DNA from: Brucella tritici | GTDB lineage: Bacteria; Pseudomonadota; Alphaproteobacteria; Rhizobiales; Rhizobiaceae | Direction of reading: 5' to 3' | Assembly: GCF_008932295.1 (NCBI RefSeq) | Contig: NZ_WBWA01000003.1 | Coordinates: 1 to 64,000 of the forward strand | DNA: 64,000 bases | Shown: piece after piece, positions 11,001 to 19,077 of the stretch | How the letters are laid out: every line of letters starts with the position of its first letter | Numbering within the stretch: position 1 is the first letter of the stretch | Notes under the pieces: model-generated | What the model saw: only the letters and a program-made list of their open reading frames with translations | What the model was told of the DNA's origin: nothing | Database searches by the model: none | Translations under genes and position numbers: made by a program

Positions 11001-11092
11001 GGTCCCACCACGGCGCCCTGCGACCGGATAACGCAGTTTCGCTTGCTTTGTGGTCCGGGCTTGCCTCATAAGAGGCCCTGACGAGGGACCTT
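11001..11092 (+). promoter_or_regulatory. Structured prrB leader that can mask the ribosome site
   Basis: Just before the prrB ATG lies GGTCC (11052-11056), an inner hairpin GCCTCataaGAGGC, then GAGGGACC (11083-11090), whose GGACC pairs with the upstream GGTCC. GAGGGA is the apparent Shine-Dalgarno sequence. A second complement, GGTCCC at 11001-11006, could compete for the same bases. Pairing was found by eye. Confidence 0.4.
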
Positions 11093-12385
11093 ATGCACGC
11101 AGAATTCGAGAATCGCGCTTCCAATCTTTCGCGCCGCCCGCGCCTGACCACATTGATACGGGTGCGCTGGCTGGCCATTGCCGGGCAGACAGCCGCCGTC
11201 ATGTTGGTGGCGCTCTATTTACAGTTTCCTTTTGCCGTTGGCATCTGCTTTGCGCTGATCGCCTGTTCGGCCTGGCTGAACCTTTATCTGGCCTTCCGTT
11301 TCCCGACCAACCATCGGCTCAATCCGGCGGCGGCAAGCCTGGTTCTGGCGTTCGACGTTCTGCAATTGGCGGGGCTTCTCTATCTCACCGGCGGCCTGCA
11401 GAACCCTTTCATCATTTTGATGATCGTGCCCGTCATCATCTCGGCGACGTCACTGTCGGCCCGCCATACGCTGGTGCTCGCCCTGCTGGTCGTGGCCTGT
11501 ACTTCGGTGCTCACTATCAGGCATGAGCCGCTGCCGTGGTATCCAGGTGAAACGCTGGACCTGCCATTCCTCTTCGTGATCGGTATCTGGTGCGCCATTA
11601 TTTCGGCACTCGGGTTCACCGGCGTTTACGCCTATCGCATCGCCGAAGAAGCGCGGCAGCTCGGCGATGCATTGAGCGCTGCCGAACTTATTCTCCAGCG
11701 CGAACAACATCTGTCGGCGCTGGATGGGCTGGCTGCAGCAGCGGCCCACGAGCTGGGCACGCCGCTGGCAACGATTGCACTGGTGGTGAAGGAAATGCAG
11801 CGCGCCCACACCACCGATCCAGCCCTTGCCGAAGATATAGCCTTGCTTCATTCCCAGACCCAGCGCTGCCGGGAAATTCTCCAGCGGCTGACCAGTCTTT
11901 CGTCGGAAGGCGAGGAACACATGTCGCGCCTGCCGCTCTCCTCGCTTATCGAGGAGGTCATAGCGCCGCACCGCAACTTCGGCATCGCTATAGACGTACA
12001 AAAGATGGAAGGCCCAAAGCCCGAACCTGTCACCCGACGCAATCCTGGCCTGCTGTATGGCCTCGGCAATCTCGTGGAAAATGCAGTCGATTTTGCGCGA
12101 GGTACAGTCAACGTTACCTGGGGCTGGACGGACGGCAATGTGAGTGTGACCATTCAGGATGACGGTGAAGGATTTAAACCGGAAATCCTCGACCGTATCG
12201 GCGAGCCTTATATGACCAGCCGCGACAATACGCGGAACGGCGGTGGCCTTGGCCTCGGCCTGTTCATTGCAAAAACCCTGCTGGAACGCTCGGGCGCGCA
12301 TATCACCTTTCGCAATCGTAACAATCCAGGGCAGGGCGCAGAGGTAAAAGTGGTCTGGCCGCGTTCCGCATTTATATCCAGCTGA
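11093..12385 (+). CDS. prrB: Redox-responsive sensor histidine kinase PrrB/RegB/ActS
   Basis: Membrane sensor kinase of 430 residues. The N-terminal half holds about six membrane segments with the quinone-associated GGLQNPF motif near residue 100. It is followed by the H box AHELGTPLATI (His219), N box GLGNLVENAVDFA, DDGEGF and the GLGLGLF G box. Cys259 in QTQRCREIL matches the redox-active Cys of RegB, which lies 40 residues after the phosphorylated His, as it does here. It phosphorylates PrrA/RegA, encoded 630 bases downstream. The system controls respiratory and redox metabolism in alphaproteobacteria. Confidence 0.93.
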   Translation: MHAEFENRASNLSRRPRLTTLIRVRWLAIAGQTAAVMLVALYLQFPFAVGICFALIACSAWLNLYLAFRFPTNHRLNPAAASLVLAFDVLQLAGLLYLTGGLQNPFIILMIVPVIISATSLSARHTLVLALLVVACTSVLTIRHEPLPWYPGETLDLPFLFVIGIWCAIISALGFTGVYAYRIAEEARQLGDALSAAELILQREQHLSALDGLAAAAAHELGTPLATIALVVKEMQRAHTTDPALAEDIALLHSQTQRCREILQRLTSLSSEGEEHMSRLPLSSLIEEVIAPHRNFGIAIDVQKMEGPKPEPVTRRNPGLLYGLGNLVENAVDFARGTVNVTWGWTDGNVSVTIQDDGEGFKPEILDRIGEPYMTSRDNTRNGGGLGLGLFIAKTLLERSGAHITFRNRNNPGQGAEVKVVWPRSAFISS

Positions 12386-12398
12386 AGAAGGACGCCAT

Positions 12399-12818
12399 AT
12401 GACGATCCCGCTTGAGATCCAAAGGGCGACGGAGGAGTTCGACAAGTTTCTCCATATGGCTCGGGACGAGGCAGGACTCGCCACGCGCAATCAGGCCTAT
12501 ACGATGGTGGAGGCTGTTCTGCTCACCTTCCGTCACCGGTTGGACGTCGATCAGGCGATTCGCTTTGCCGCGATATTGCCGCCAGTTCTTCGCGCCATTT
12601 TTGTAGCAAACTGGGATATCGTCGAAGCGAAACGGCCATTTCAGAACCGCCAGGCTTTGACCCGCGAAGTGCAGTCTCTGCGTAAAGATCACAATTTCGC
12701 AACGGATTCAGCTATTTACGACGTTGCAAAGACGCTGCGTGTACATATCGATCAAGTGGAGCTGGATGATTTTCTGGCGGGACTTTCCGATGAGGCACGG
12801 GAATACTGGTCCGTCTGA
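12399..12818 (+). CDS. DUF2267 family protein
   Basis: 139-residue soluble protein of the DUF2267 family (N-terminal IQRATEEFDKFL..AR, central LTFRHRLDVDQAIRFAAILP, C-terminal DDFLAGLSDEAREYW). Its function is not known. It starts 13 bases after the prrB stop (AAGAAGGA upstream), so it is probably cotranscribed with the sensor kinase, and it separates prrB from prrA. A link to the redox system is suggested only by position. Confidence 0.85.
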   Translation: MTIPLEIQRATEEFDKFLHMARDEAGLATRNQAYTMVEAVLLTFRHRLDVDQAIRFAAILPPVLRAIFVANWDIVEAKRPFQNRQALTREVQSLRKDHNFATDSAIYDVAKTLRVHIDQVELDDFLAGLSDEAREYWSV

Positions 12819-13015
12819 AGCAGATTTACGCGCAGCCGCACGATTTTCCTATCAAATCCTTGTGTTCACAGCTCGAAATATTCTGAAAATACAATGGCTT
12901 GGATTGTTTCGATGTGCGAGCGAATGCTGAAATTGCTTCAACAATTCAATGGCTATTTGACTTTTTGACGCAGGGGTATCAATAAGGAAAGAAAAATACA
13001 GGCAGGAAGCACCCG

Positions 13016-13579
13016 ATGGACGACTTGAAGCAGGAAGACACCGAAGCCATAGGCAACGATCCGACCCTCCTTCTGGTTGATGACGACAAGCCCTTCTTGC
13101 AGCGCCTTGCCCGCGCCATGGAGAGCCGGGGTTTTCAGGTGACGACTGCGGAATCGGTTGAGGAAGGCATCGCCGCCGCCAAGGCCGCTGCCCCGGCCTA
13201 TGCGGTCGTGGATATGCGGCTCGGTGACGGCAACGGTCTCGATATCATCGAGGCTATTCGTTCGCGCCGTGCCGATACGCGCGCAATCGTCCTCACCGGG
13301 TACGGCAATATCGCAACGGCTGTGAATGCTGTTAAGCTTGGCGCTATCGACTATCTGTCGAAGCCTGCGGATGCAGATGAGGTCTTCGCTGCATTGACCC
13401 GTCGTCCCGGCGAAAAGGTTGCACCGCCGGAAAACCCGATGTCTGCCGACCGGGTTCGCTGGGAACACATCCAGCGCGTCTATGAAATGTGCGAACGCAA
13501 TGTCTCCGAGACCGCACGTCGTCTCAACATGCATCGCCGTACATTGCAGCGCATTCTGGCAAAGCGCGCTCCGCGTTAA
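13016..13579 (+). CDS. prrA: Response regulator PrrA/RegA/ActR
   Basis: 187-residue response regulator. The receiver domain has the acidic pair DDD near residue 22, the phosphoacceptor Asp66 (VVDMRLGDG) and the conserved KP near 121. The short C-terminal domain ends in a Fis-type helix-turn-helix (ERNVSETARRLNMHRRTLQRIL), the hallmark of RegA/PrrA/ActR. AGGAAG lies 6 bases before ATG. It is the partner of the prrB kinase. The roughly 200-base gap after the DUF2267 gene leaves room for its own promoter. Confidence 0.95.
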   Translation: MDDLKQEDTEAIGNDPTLLLVDDDKPFLQRLARAMESRGFQVTTAESVEEGIAAAKAAAPAYAVVDMRLGDGNGLDIIEAIRSRRADTRAIVLTGYGNIATAVNAVKLGAIDYLSKPADADEVFAALTRRPGEKVAPPENPMSADRVRWEHIQRVYEMCERNVSETARRLNMHRRTLQRILAKRAPR

Positions 13580-13593
13580 GTCAGGCTGCTAAG

Positions 13594-14088
13594 TCAATCT
13601 ATCTCGGTCTCGGGCACATCGAGACCGGCAAGTTCGGCGATTGTCAGGCGGGCGGCACCCGCTCGCGCAAAGCGTAACATCAATGCCTTTCGCGTTGCGC
13701 CCGTTAATTTATGTTCCGGCGCATCACACATAATCTCCGCTCCATATCCATCAGAGAGAATGAAGCCGCATTCCTGCGGAAATATCTCGCGTGGCACCGC
13801 CGGATGCGTAGCGAAGAACAGCCGGTCGCAATAAGAGCGGTATTCTGGCCATTTGTGGTCCGCCTTCCAGTCCTCAATCGATGATTTGATCTCCACGATC
13901 CAGATTTCACCCTTGCGGCTGACCGCGATCAGGTCCGCTCGCCTGCCGGATGCCAGTGGCAGTTCAGGTAATGTGGCAAGCCCCATTTCCAGAAAAAGGC
14001 GCTGCACACCACGCCGTACAAGCATGGCGTTTTCCGACTGTCGACCGTCGGAAAGTGGGTGGGTCTGGTTGGGAATCACGATTGGCAT
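13594..14088 (-). CDS. mmcB: MmcB family DNA repair protein
   Basis: 164-residue protein of the MmcB family, a predicted PD-(D/E)XK nuclease-fold protein tied to mitomycin C resistance in Caulobacter. The nuclease-like core is ADLIAVSRKGEIWIVEIKSSIEDWKAD, with the acidic D...E-x-K pattern, followed by YCDRLFFA. Start at ATG 14088 (MPIVIPNQ); an upstream TTG at 14160 is in frame but unlikely. It converges on prrA with 14 bases between the stops. Confidence 0.88.
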   Translation of the reverse strand: MPIVIPNQTHPLSDGRQSENAMLVRRGVQRLFLEMGLATLPELPLASGRRADLIAVSRKGEIWIVEIKSSIEDWKADHKWPEYRSYCDRLFFATHPAVPREIFPQECGFILSDGYGAEIMCDAPEHKLTGATRKALMLRFARAGAARLTIAELAGLDVPETEID

Positions 14089-14323
14089 GGCGTAGTTTGT
14101 GCGTGGATTCAGATCAAAACAATCGGAAAACTGGGACGAACCGTACGAAAACTGCGGCAAGTTGGCAAAACGTGGCCAAAAAATGTCTTATTTAAGGAAT
14201 TTTCAATTTACGGTTAACGCCTGGTTAACAATACTACCGCATCTTCGACAAGAATGAGCGATTCGCTTCTATCTCCGGCCCATCGTGGTCCCATTGACGG
14301 AATGAACCAATCTGGGGGAATGC

Positions 14324-14944
14324 ATGAATTCTCGCGTCCTAAAATTGACGACGGCTCTTTTTCTGGCAGGCGCATTGGCAGGCTGCTCGACCGCAGGCGG
14401 CACTTTCTACACCGCTTCCTATTCTTCGGTCAGTGACGCCGGCTATGTCGTCCCGGCCATCCCAAGCGAAAAGATCCAGGCGCAATATCGCCGTCAGATC
14501 GTCAAATATCCGACCGACGAAGCCCCTGGTACGATCATCGTCGATACGCGCGAAAAGTTCCTCTATCTCATCATGCCGGAAGGCAAGGCCATGCGTTACG
14601 GCATCGGTGTCGGCCGTGAAGGATTTGAATGGTCCGGTACGGCGCGCGTCGCCATGAAGCGGGAATGGCCGACCTGGACGCCGCCTTCCGCTATGATCAA
14701 GCGCCAGCCGGAACTGGCAAAGTATCGCAACGGCATGGACCCCGGCCTGCGCAATCCGCTCGGCGCGCGCGCCTTATATCTCTATAACAAGGGTGGTGAC
14801 ACGGGCTATCGTCTGCACGGAACGCCGGAATGGTGGTCCATCGGCAAGGCCATGTCTTCTGGCTGCATCCGCCTCATGAATCAGGACATCATGGATCTTT
14901 ACGACCGCACCGAACAAGGTGCAAAGGTCGTCGTGAAGCAGTAA
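14324..14944 (+). CDS. L,D-transpeptidase, YkuD domain lipoprotein
   Basis: 206-residue exported protein. It has a hydrophobic N-terminus with lipobox LAGC (Cys21), which suggests a lipoprotein. The YkuD catalytic domain has His165 (LHGTPEWWSIG) and the nucleophile Cys181 in SSGCIRLMNQDI. Such enzymes make 3-3 peptidoglycan cross-links or attach outer-membrane proteins to peptidoglycan, and several paralogues are usual in Rhizobiales. GGGGGAA lies upstream of ATG. It ends at a strong bidirectional terminator. Confidence 0.92.
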   Translation: MNSRVLKLTTALFLAGALAGCSTAGGTFYTASYSSVSDAGYVVPAIPSEKIQAQYRRQIVKYPTDEAPGTIIVDTREKFLYLIMPEGKAMRYGIGVGREGFEWSGTARVAMKREWPTWTPPSAMIKRQPELAKYRNGMDPGLRNPLGARALYLYNKGGDTGYRLHGTPEWWSIGKAMSSGCIRLMNQDIMDLYDRTEQGAKVVVKQ

Positions 14945-14964
14945 GTCCGATGATGACAGATATG

Positions 14965-14993
14965 AAAAAGGCCGCTTCAAGCGGCCTTTTTCT
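14965..14993. terminator. Bidirectional terminator
   Basis: AAAAAGGCCGCttcaaGCGGCCTTTTT between the convergent L,D-transpeptidase and Nfu genes. Confidence 0.9.
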
Positions 14994-15011
14994 TTATAAA
15001 TCTGGGTGAAA

Positions 15012-15584
15012 TCAGATCTGTTCGACCTGCTGTACTTCCGGCACGAAATGGCGCAGAAGGTTCTGGATGCCGTGCTTCAAAGTTGCCGTCGATGAGGGGC
15101 AGCCGGAGCAGGCGCCCTTCATGTTCAGGAATACGGTGCCGTTCTCGAAGCCGCGGAAGGTGATGTCGCCACCATCCTGTGCAACTGCCGGACGAACGCG
15201 GGTTTCAATCAGTTCCTTGATGATTTCAACGGTTTCGGCATCGGCCTCATCGAAGAATTCTTCGTCGCCATGTGCGGCAGCAGCGTCAGCATTGCTGTTG
15301 CCAGCCATTGCTGGGGCACCCGACATGAAATGTTCCATGATCGTGCCGAGAATGGCGGGCTTCAGGTGCTGCCACTCGCCGTCGTCCTTGGTGACGGTAA
15401 TAAAATCGTAGCCGAAGAAAACACCGGTCACGCCCGGAACCGAAAAAAGCTTGGCTGCAAGCGGCGATGTGTTGCCAGCGGTGGACGGATCGCGGAAATC
15501 GGCGGTACCTTCCGGCATCACGACCTTGCCGGGAAGAAACTTCAGGGTCGCCGGGTTGGGCGTGGTTTCAGTCTGGATGAACAT
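15012..15584 (-). CDS. nfuA: Nfu-type iron-sulfur cluster scaffold (NifU family)
   Basis: 190-residue carrier of [4Fe-4S] clusters for maturation of Fe-S enzymes. It has an N-terminal Nfu domain (MFIQTE.TPNPATLKFLPG, the eukaryote/alphaproteobacterial type) and a C-terminal NifU domain with Cys159-x2-Cys162 (GACSGCPSS). Start at 15584, where homologues begin; longer frames upstream look non-coding. The gene symbol is by family; the exact name varies. Confidence 0.92.
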   Translation of the reverse strand: MFIQTETTPNPATLKFLPGKVVMPEGTADFRDPSTAGNTSPLAAKLFSVPGVTGVFFGYDFITVTKDDGEWQHLKPAILGTIMEHFMSGAPAMAGNSNADAAAAHGDEEFFDEADAETVEIIKELIETRVRPAVAQDGGDITFRGFENGTVFLNMKGACSGCPSSTATLKHGIQNLLRHFVPEVQQVEQI

Positions 15585-15694
15585 GCCAGTTGTCCCGCTT
15601 TCAGATTTTGGAACGATTCTCGTAAGCGCAGATCCACATGGACGCAAGTGCTGTCCCGATGCTGCGCGTATCAGTTATCATCAATATAGGGTGA

Positions 15695-16183
15695 TTAGGT
15701 CACCGCATCAATGTCATCGTCGCTCATACCTGCCGGAATGACTGTAACTGGGATAGGAAACTGGGAGCGACTGGCAAGCGATTGCACGAGAGGGCCGGGG
15801 CCTTCCTTGCCTGAACCGGCAGCCAGAACCAGAATGGCGATGTCCTGATCTTCTTCGATGAGGCTAATCAATTCCGAGGCGGTTTCGCCCTCACGGATGT
15901 TGATTTCCGGCTCGATGCCCTGGGCTGCACGCACAGTTGCGGCGAATTTTTCCAGCGCTGCGCGAGCACGATCCTGCGCTTCGGAACGCATGATTTCGCC
16001 GACACCCAGAATTTGCTGGAAATCAGAGTCATCAATCACGAAAAGCAGGATGAGGGAGCCGCCCGTATTTTTTGCACGGCGCGCGGCATAGGCAACGGCG
16101 CGCCCGCATTCGGGCGTCTCATCGATGACAGCAAGAAACTTGCGGCGGTGACCGGCTTCCCGGCTAAGTCGTTTTGATACCAT
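15695..16183 (-). CDS. Universal stress protein, UspA family
   Basis: 162-residue Usp-fold protein: FLAVIDETPECGRAVAYAARRA at the start and ILVLAAGSGKEGPGPLVQSL near the end. The last part only loosely matches the G-2x-G-9x-G(S/T) ATP loop, so ATP binding is uncertain. Start at ATG 16183 (MVSKRLS). It lies upstream of the Nfu gene on the same strand with a 110-base gap. Confidence 0.85.
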   Translation of the reverse strand: MVSKRLSREAGHRRKFLAVIDETPECGRAVAYAARRAKNTGGSLILLFVIDDSDFQQILGVGEIMRSEAQDRARAALEKFAATVRAAQGIEPEINIREGETASELISLIEEDQDIAILVLAAGSGKEGPGPLVQSLASRSQFPIPVTVIPAGMSDDDIDAVT

Positions 16184-16269
16184 GGCCGCAATTTGCCATC
16201 GGGATTGGCCGTCTGCAAGCTGACATTTAGTGGGCACTTGAGGATCGGATGATGTTTTTCAAACTGAAA

Positions 16270-16294
16270 CAAGCGGCAGCAAAAAGCCGCCGCC
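16270..16294 (-). terminator. trpS terminator
   Basis: On the minus strand GCGGCTTTTTGCTGCCGC forms a hairpin with a TTGTTT tail, about 20 bases after the trpS stop. Confidence 0.55.
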
Positions 16295-16313
16295 TGTTGG
16301 ATAATTGAGAAAT

Positions 16314-17381
16314 CTAGTTCTGCAGCCAGCCCACGATGTCGCGAACATGACGCATAGTTTGTTCTGCAATCACGCCCGCACGCTCGCCACCATCGCGCAG
16401 AACGCTGTCGATATGGGCAGGATCGGCAACCAGGCGGCGCATCTCATGAGTGATCGGCGAAAGCTTGGCTACGGCCAGATCGGCGAGCGATGCCTTGAAT
16501 TCGGAGAACTGGCGACCGCCGAATTCGTTGAGCACATCTTCCTTCGACTGGGAGGAAAGTGCTGCATAAATACCAACCAGATTATCCGCTTCCGGACGAC
16601 CGGTGAGACCATCGAGCTCGGTAGGCAGACCATCCGAGTCGGTCTTTGCCTTGCGGATTTTCTTGGTGATGGTCTCTTCGTCGTCGATCAGATTGATGCG
16701 TGACAGATCAGACGGATCGGACTTCGACATTTTCTTGGTGCCGTCGCGCAGCGACATGATGCGCATGGCTGGACCGGAAATCATCGGTTCCGTCATCGGG
16801 AAGAAGCCGGAAACCTGCTCGTCACCAACCTGCATATCCACACCCACGCCGAGCGAAGCGATGCGATCCGAATAGTCATTATTGAATTTCTGAGCGATAT
16901 CGCGGGTCAACTCCAGATGCTGCTTCTGGTCCTCACCCACTGGCACTGCGGTTGCGCGGTAAAGCAGGATGTCGGCGGCCATCAGGCTCGGATAAGCAAA
17001 AAGGCCGAGCGAAGCATTTTCGCGGTCCTTGCCTGCCTTGTCCTTGAACTGGGTCATGCGGCTCATCCAGCCGATGCGCGCAATGCAGTTGAACACCCAT
17101 GCCAGCTCCGCGTGCTGCATGACACGGCTCTGGTTGAAGACGATGCTTCTCTTCGGGTCAATGCCAGCAGCAAGGAAAGCTGCGGTGACTTCACGGGTCG
17201 ATTGCATAAGTTCGGCCGGATCGGGCGCAATGGTCAGCGCGTGCATGTCCACGACGCAATAGATGCATTCCTGCGTCTCCTGAACCTCGACCCACCGCTT
17301 GATCGCCCCAAGGTAATTGCCAAGGTGAAGATTTCCGGTCGGTTGGACGCCGGAGAAGACAAGCGGTTTGAACGTGCTCAT
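16314..17381 (-). CDS. trpS: Tryptophanyl-tRNA synthetase
   Basis: 355-residue class I aminoacyl-tRNA synthetase that charges tRNA-Trp. The HIGH-equivalent GNLHLGN lies near residue 16 and KMSKS at 217-221. FSGVQPTG at the N-terminus is typical of TrpRS. It follows murJ on the minus strand with a 94-base gap that contains a hairpin. Confidence 0.97.
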   Translation of the reverse strand: MSTFKPLVFSGVQPTGNLHLGNYLGAIKRWVEVQETQECIYCVVDMHALTIAPDPAELMQSTREVTAAFLAAGIDPKRSIVFNQSRVMQHAELAWVFNCIARIGWMSRMTQFKDKAGKDRENASLGLFAYPSLMAADILLYRATAVPVGEDQKQHLELTRDIAQKFNNDYSDRIASLGVGVDMQVGDEQVSGFFPMTEPMISGPAMRIMSLRDGTKKMSKSDPSDLSRINLIDDEETITKKIRKAKTDSDGLPTELDGLTGRPEADNLVGIYAALSSQSKEDVLNEFGGRQFSEFKASLADLAVAKLSPITHEMRRLVADPAHIDSVLRDGGERAGVIAEQTMRHVRDIVGWLQN

Positions 17382-17403
17382 GATCGTTTCCTGAAAAAGT
17401 TAG

Positions 17404-17424
17404 CCCCGCCGGTGGAGAGCGGGG
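17404..17424 (-). terminator. Hairpin between murJ and trpS
   Basis: CCCCGC...GCGGGG stem with a nine-base loop in the murJ-trpS gap. The T tract on the minus strand lies about five bases after the stem, so it may be a weak terminator or an attenuator. Confidence 0.4.
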
Positions 17425-17475
17425 ATTTTGAATGCTGGTCTTTTCGCAGAGACGCAGCCGCCTTTCAAGCGTGAA

Positions 17476-19065
17476 TTATTGCTCCCTTTCAGGGACTTTC
17501 TTTGCTGCACCACGCTTGATGTTGCGGCGGATCATTCCTGTATTGGCGCCGCCAAGACCGAAGGCCAAGCCGAAATAGACCACCATTGCTGCAACGACGA
17601 TAGCGGTAACGGTTCCCGCCCGCACGACAAGCGGCGCTGCGGAGGAAAGCTCGTGGGCAAAATAGCCGATGGCATATTGGATGCCGACAGCCATGATCCC
17701 GGCAGCGACGAGGAGGCGCGGAATACGTGTGAGCAGTGGAATATCCTGTCCCCAATGGCCGCGCTTCACCAGTGTCGCAAATAGTAGGATGGTATTGACC
17801 CAGCCCGCAATGATTTCCGCCGTGGCGATACCGGTCGGACCGAAATGCGGGAAAAGCGTGATGGCAAGCGAGACGTTCACCGCCACCGAAATGGCAGCGA
17901 AGATCATCGGCGTGCGTGTATCCTCGCGGGCGAAAAAGCCGGGAATAAACGCCTTGATCAGCACGAAAGCGGGCAGGCCAAGGCCGTAGATAGCCAGAAT
18001 ATTGGAAACGACGAGCGTGGAATCCGGGCTAAACTTGCCACGTTCGAACAAAAGCCTGACGATGGGTTCCGACATGACCAGAAGAGCGGCAGCGGCTGGC
18101 AACGTCAGAAACAGGGTGAACTCGACCGAGCGGTTTTGCAGGTTCGACGCTTCCTTCATATGACCACCACGCAGCGCGCGTGACAGTTCCGGCAGAAGCA
18201 CGGTCGCGACCGCGATGCCGACGACGCCGAGCGGAAGCTGATAGATGCGGTCCGCATAGACGAGCGATGACACCGCACCTTCCATGCCCGATGCGATATT
18301 GGTGTTGATGAGAAGGTTGATCTGCGTGATACCGCCGGTGATGGCGGCAGGAAGCGCCAGCACCAGAAGCCGTTTGACATTCGATGTCAGGCGCGGACGG
18401 CGGAAGCCGATCTTGATGCCTGCGTTGCGCACGGCAACCCAAACGATAGCAAGCTGTACAAGACCGGCGGCCATGACGCCCCAGGAAAGGCCGTAGCCGA
18501 CCGAAAGCGCGTCATAGCCACGCCACCATGCGAAAGCCAGCACCCCGATCAGAATGATATTGAGGAACACCGGCGCAATAGCCGCCGCGAAATAGCGGTG
18601 CAGCGAATTGAGCATCCCCCCCATCATCGCCGCCAGCGACATGCAGGCGAGATAGGGGAACATGATGGTTGCCAGACGCACCGTATTGTCGAATTTCACC
18701 GGATCGTCAGTGAAGCCCGGTGCGATCACCGTACGCACGATGAAGGGCATGGAAAGTTCCATCACAATGGTCAGGAACAGAAGCACGGTGAAGAGAACGC
18801 CGAAGACTTCTTCGGAAAAACGGCGCGCGCCGTCCATGCCGTTCTTTTCGATTTCCTTGGCAAAAAGCGGTACGAAAGCTGAATTGAACGCGCCTTCGGC
18901 AAAGAGCCTGCGAAAGGTGTTCGGGAAACGGAAAGCGGCATTGAAGGCGTCAGCTACCGGGCCGGTGCCGAGTGCTGCGGCCATGAACATCTCGCGCGTG
19001 AAGCCGAAAATGCGGCTCATCAGCGTTCCGGACGCGACCGTGGCGAACTTTTTGACCAAACTCAT
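17476..19065 (-). CDS. murJ: Lipid II flippase MurJ
   Basis: 529-residue inner-membrane protein of the MOP superfamily with about 14 membrane segments. It flips lipid II to the periplasm for peptidoglycan synthesis. Characteristic stretches are MSRIFGFTREMFMAAALGTG at the N-terminus, AFRFPNTFRRLFAEGAFN, and the loop arginines that follow. It starts 12 bases after glnD stops, so it is probably cotranscribed with glnD, a common rhizobial arrangement. Also called mviN. Confidence 0.95.
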   Translation of the reverse strand: MSLVKKFATVASGTLMSRIFGFTREMFMAAALGTGPVADAFNAAFRFPNTFRRLFAEGAFNSAFVPLFAKEIEKNGMDGARRFSEEVFGVLFTVLLFLTIVMELSMPFIVRTVIAPGFTDDPVKFDNTVRLATIMFPYLACMSLAAMMGGMLNSLHRYFAAAIAPVFLNIILIGVLAFAWWRGYDALSVGYGLSWGVMAAGLVQLAIVWVAVRNAGIKIGFRRPRLTSNVKRLLVLALPAAITGGITQINLLINTNIASGMEGAVSSLVYADRIYQLPLGVVGIAVATVLLPELSRALRGGHMKEASNLQNRSVEFTLFLTLPAAAALLVMSEPIVRLLFERGKFSPDSTLVVSNILAIYGLGLPAFVLIKAFIPGFFAREDTRTPMIFAAISVAVNVSLAITLFPHFGPTGIATAEIIAGWVNTILLFATLVKRGHWGQDIPLLTRIPRLLVAAGIMAVGIQYAIGYFAHELSSAAPLVVRAGTVTAIVVAAMVVYFGLAFGLGGANTGMIRRNIKRGAAKKVPEREQ

Positions 19066-19077
19066 TTACTGAAAAAC

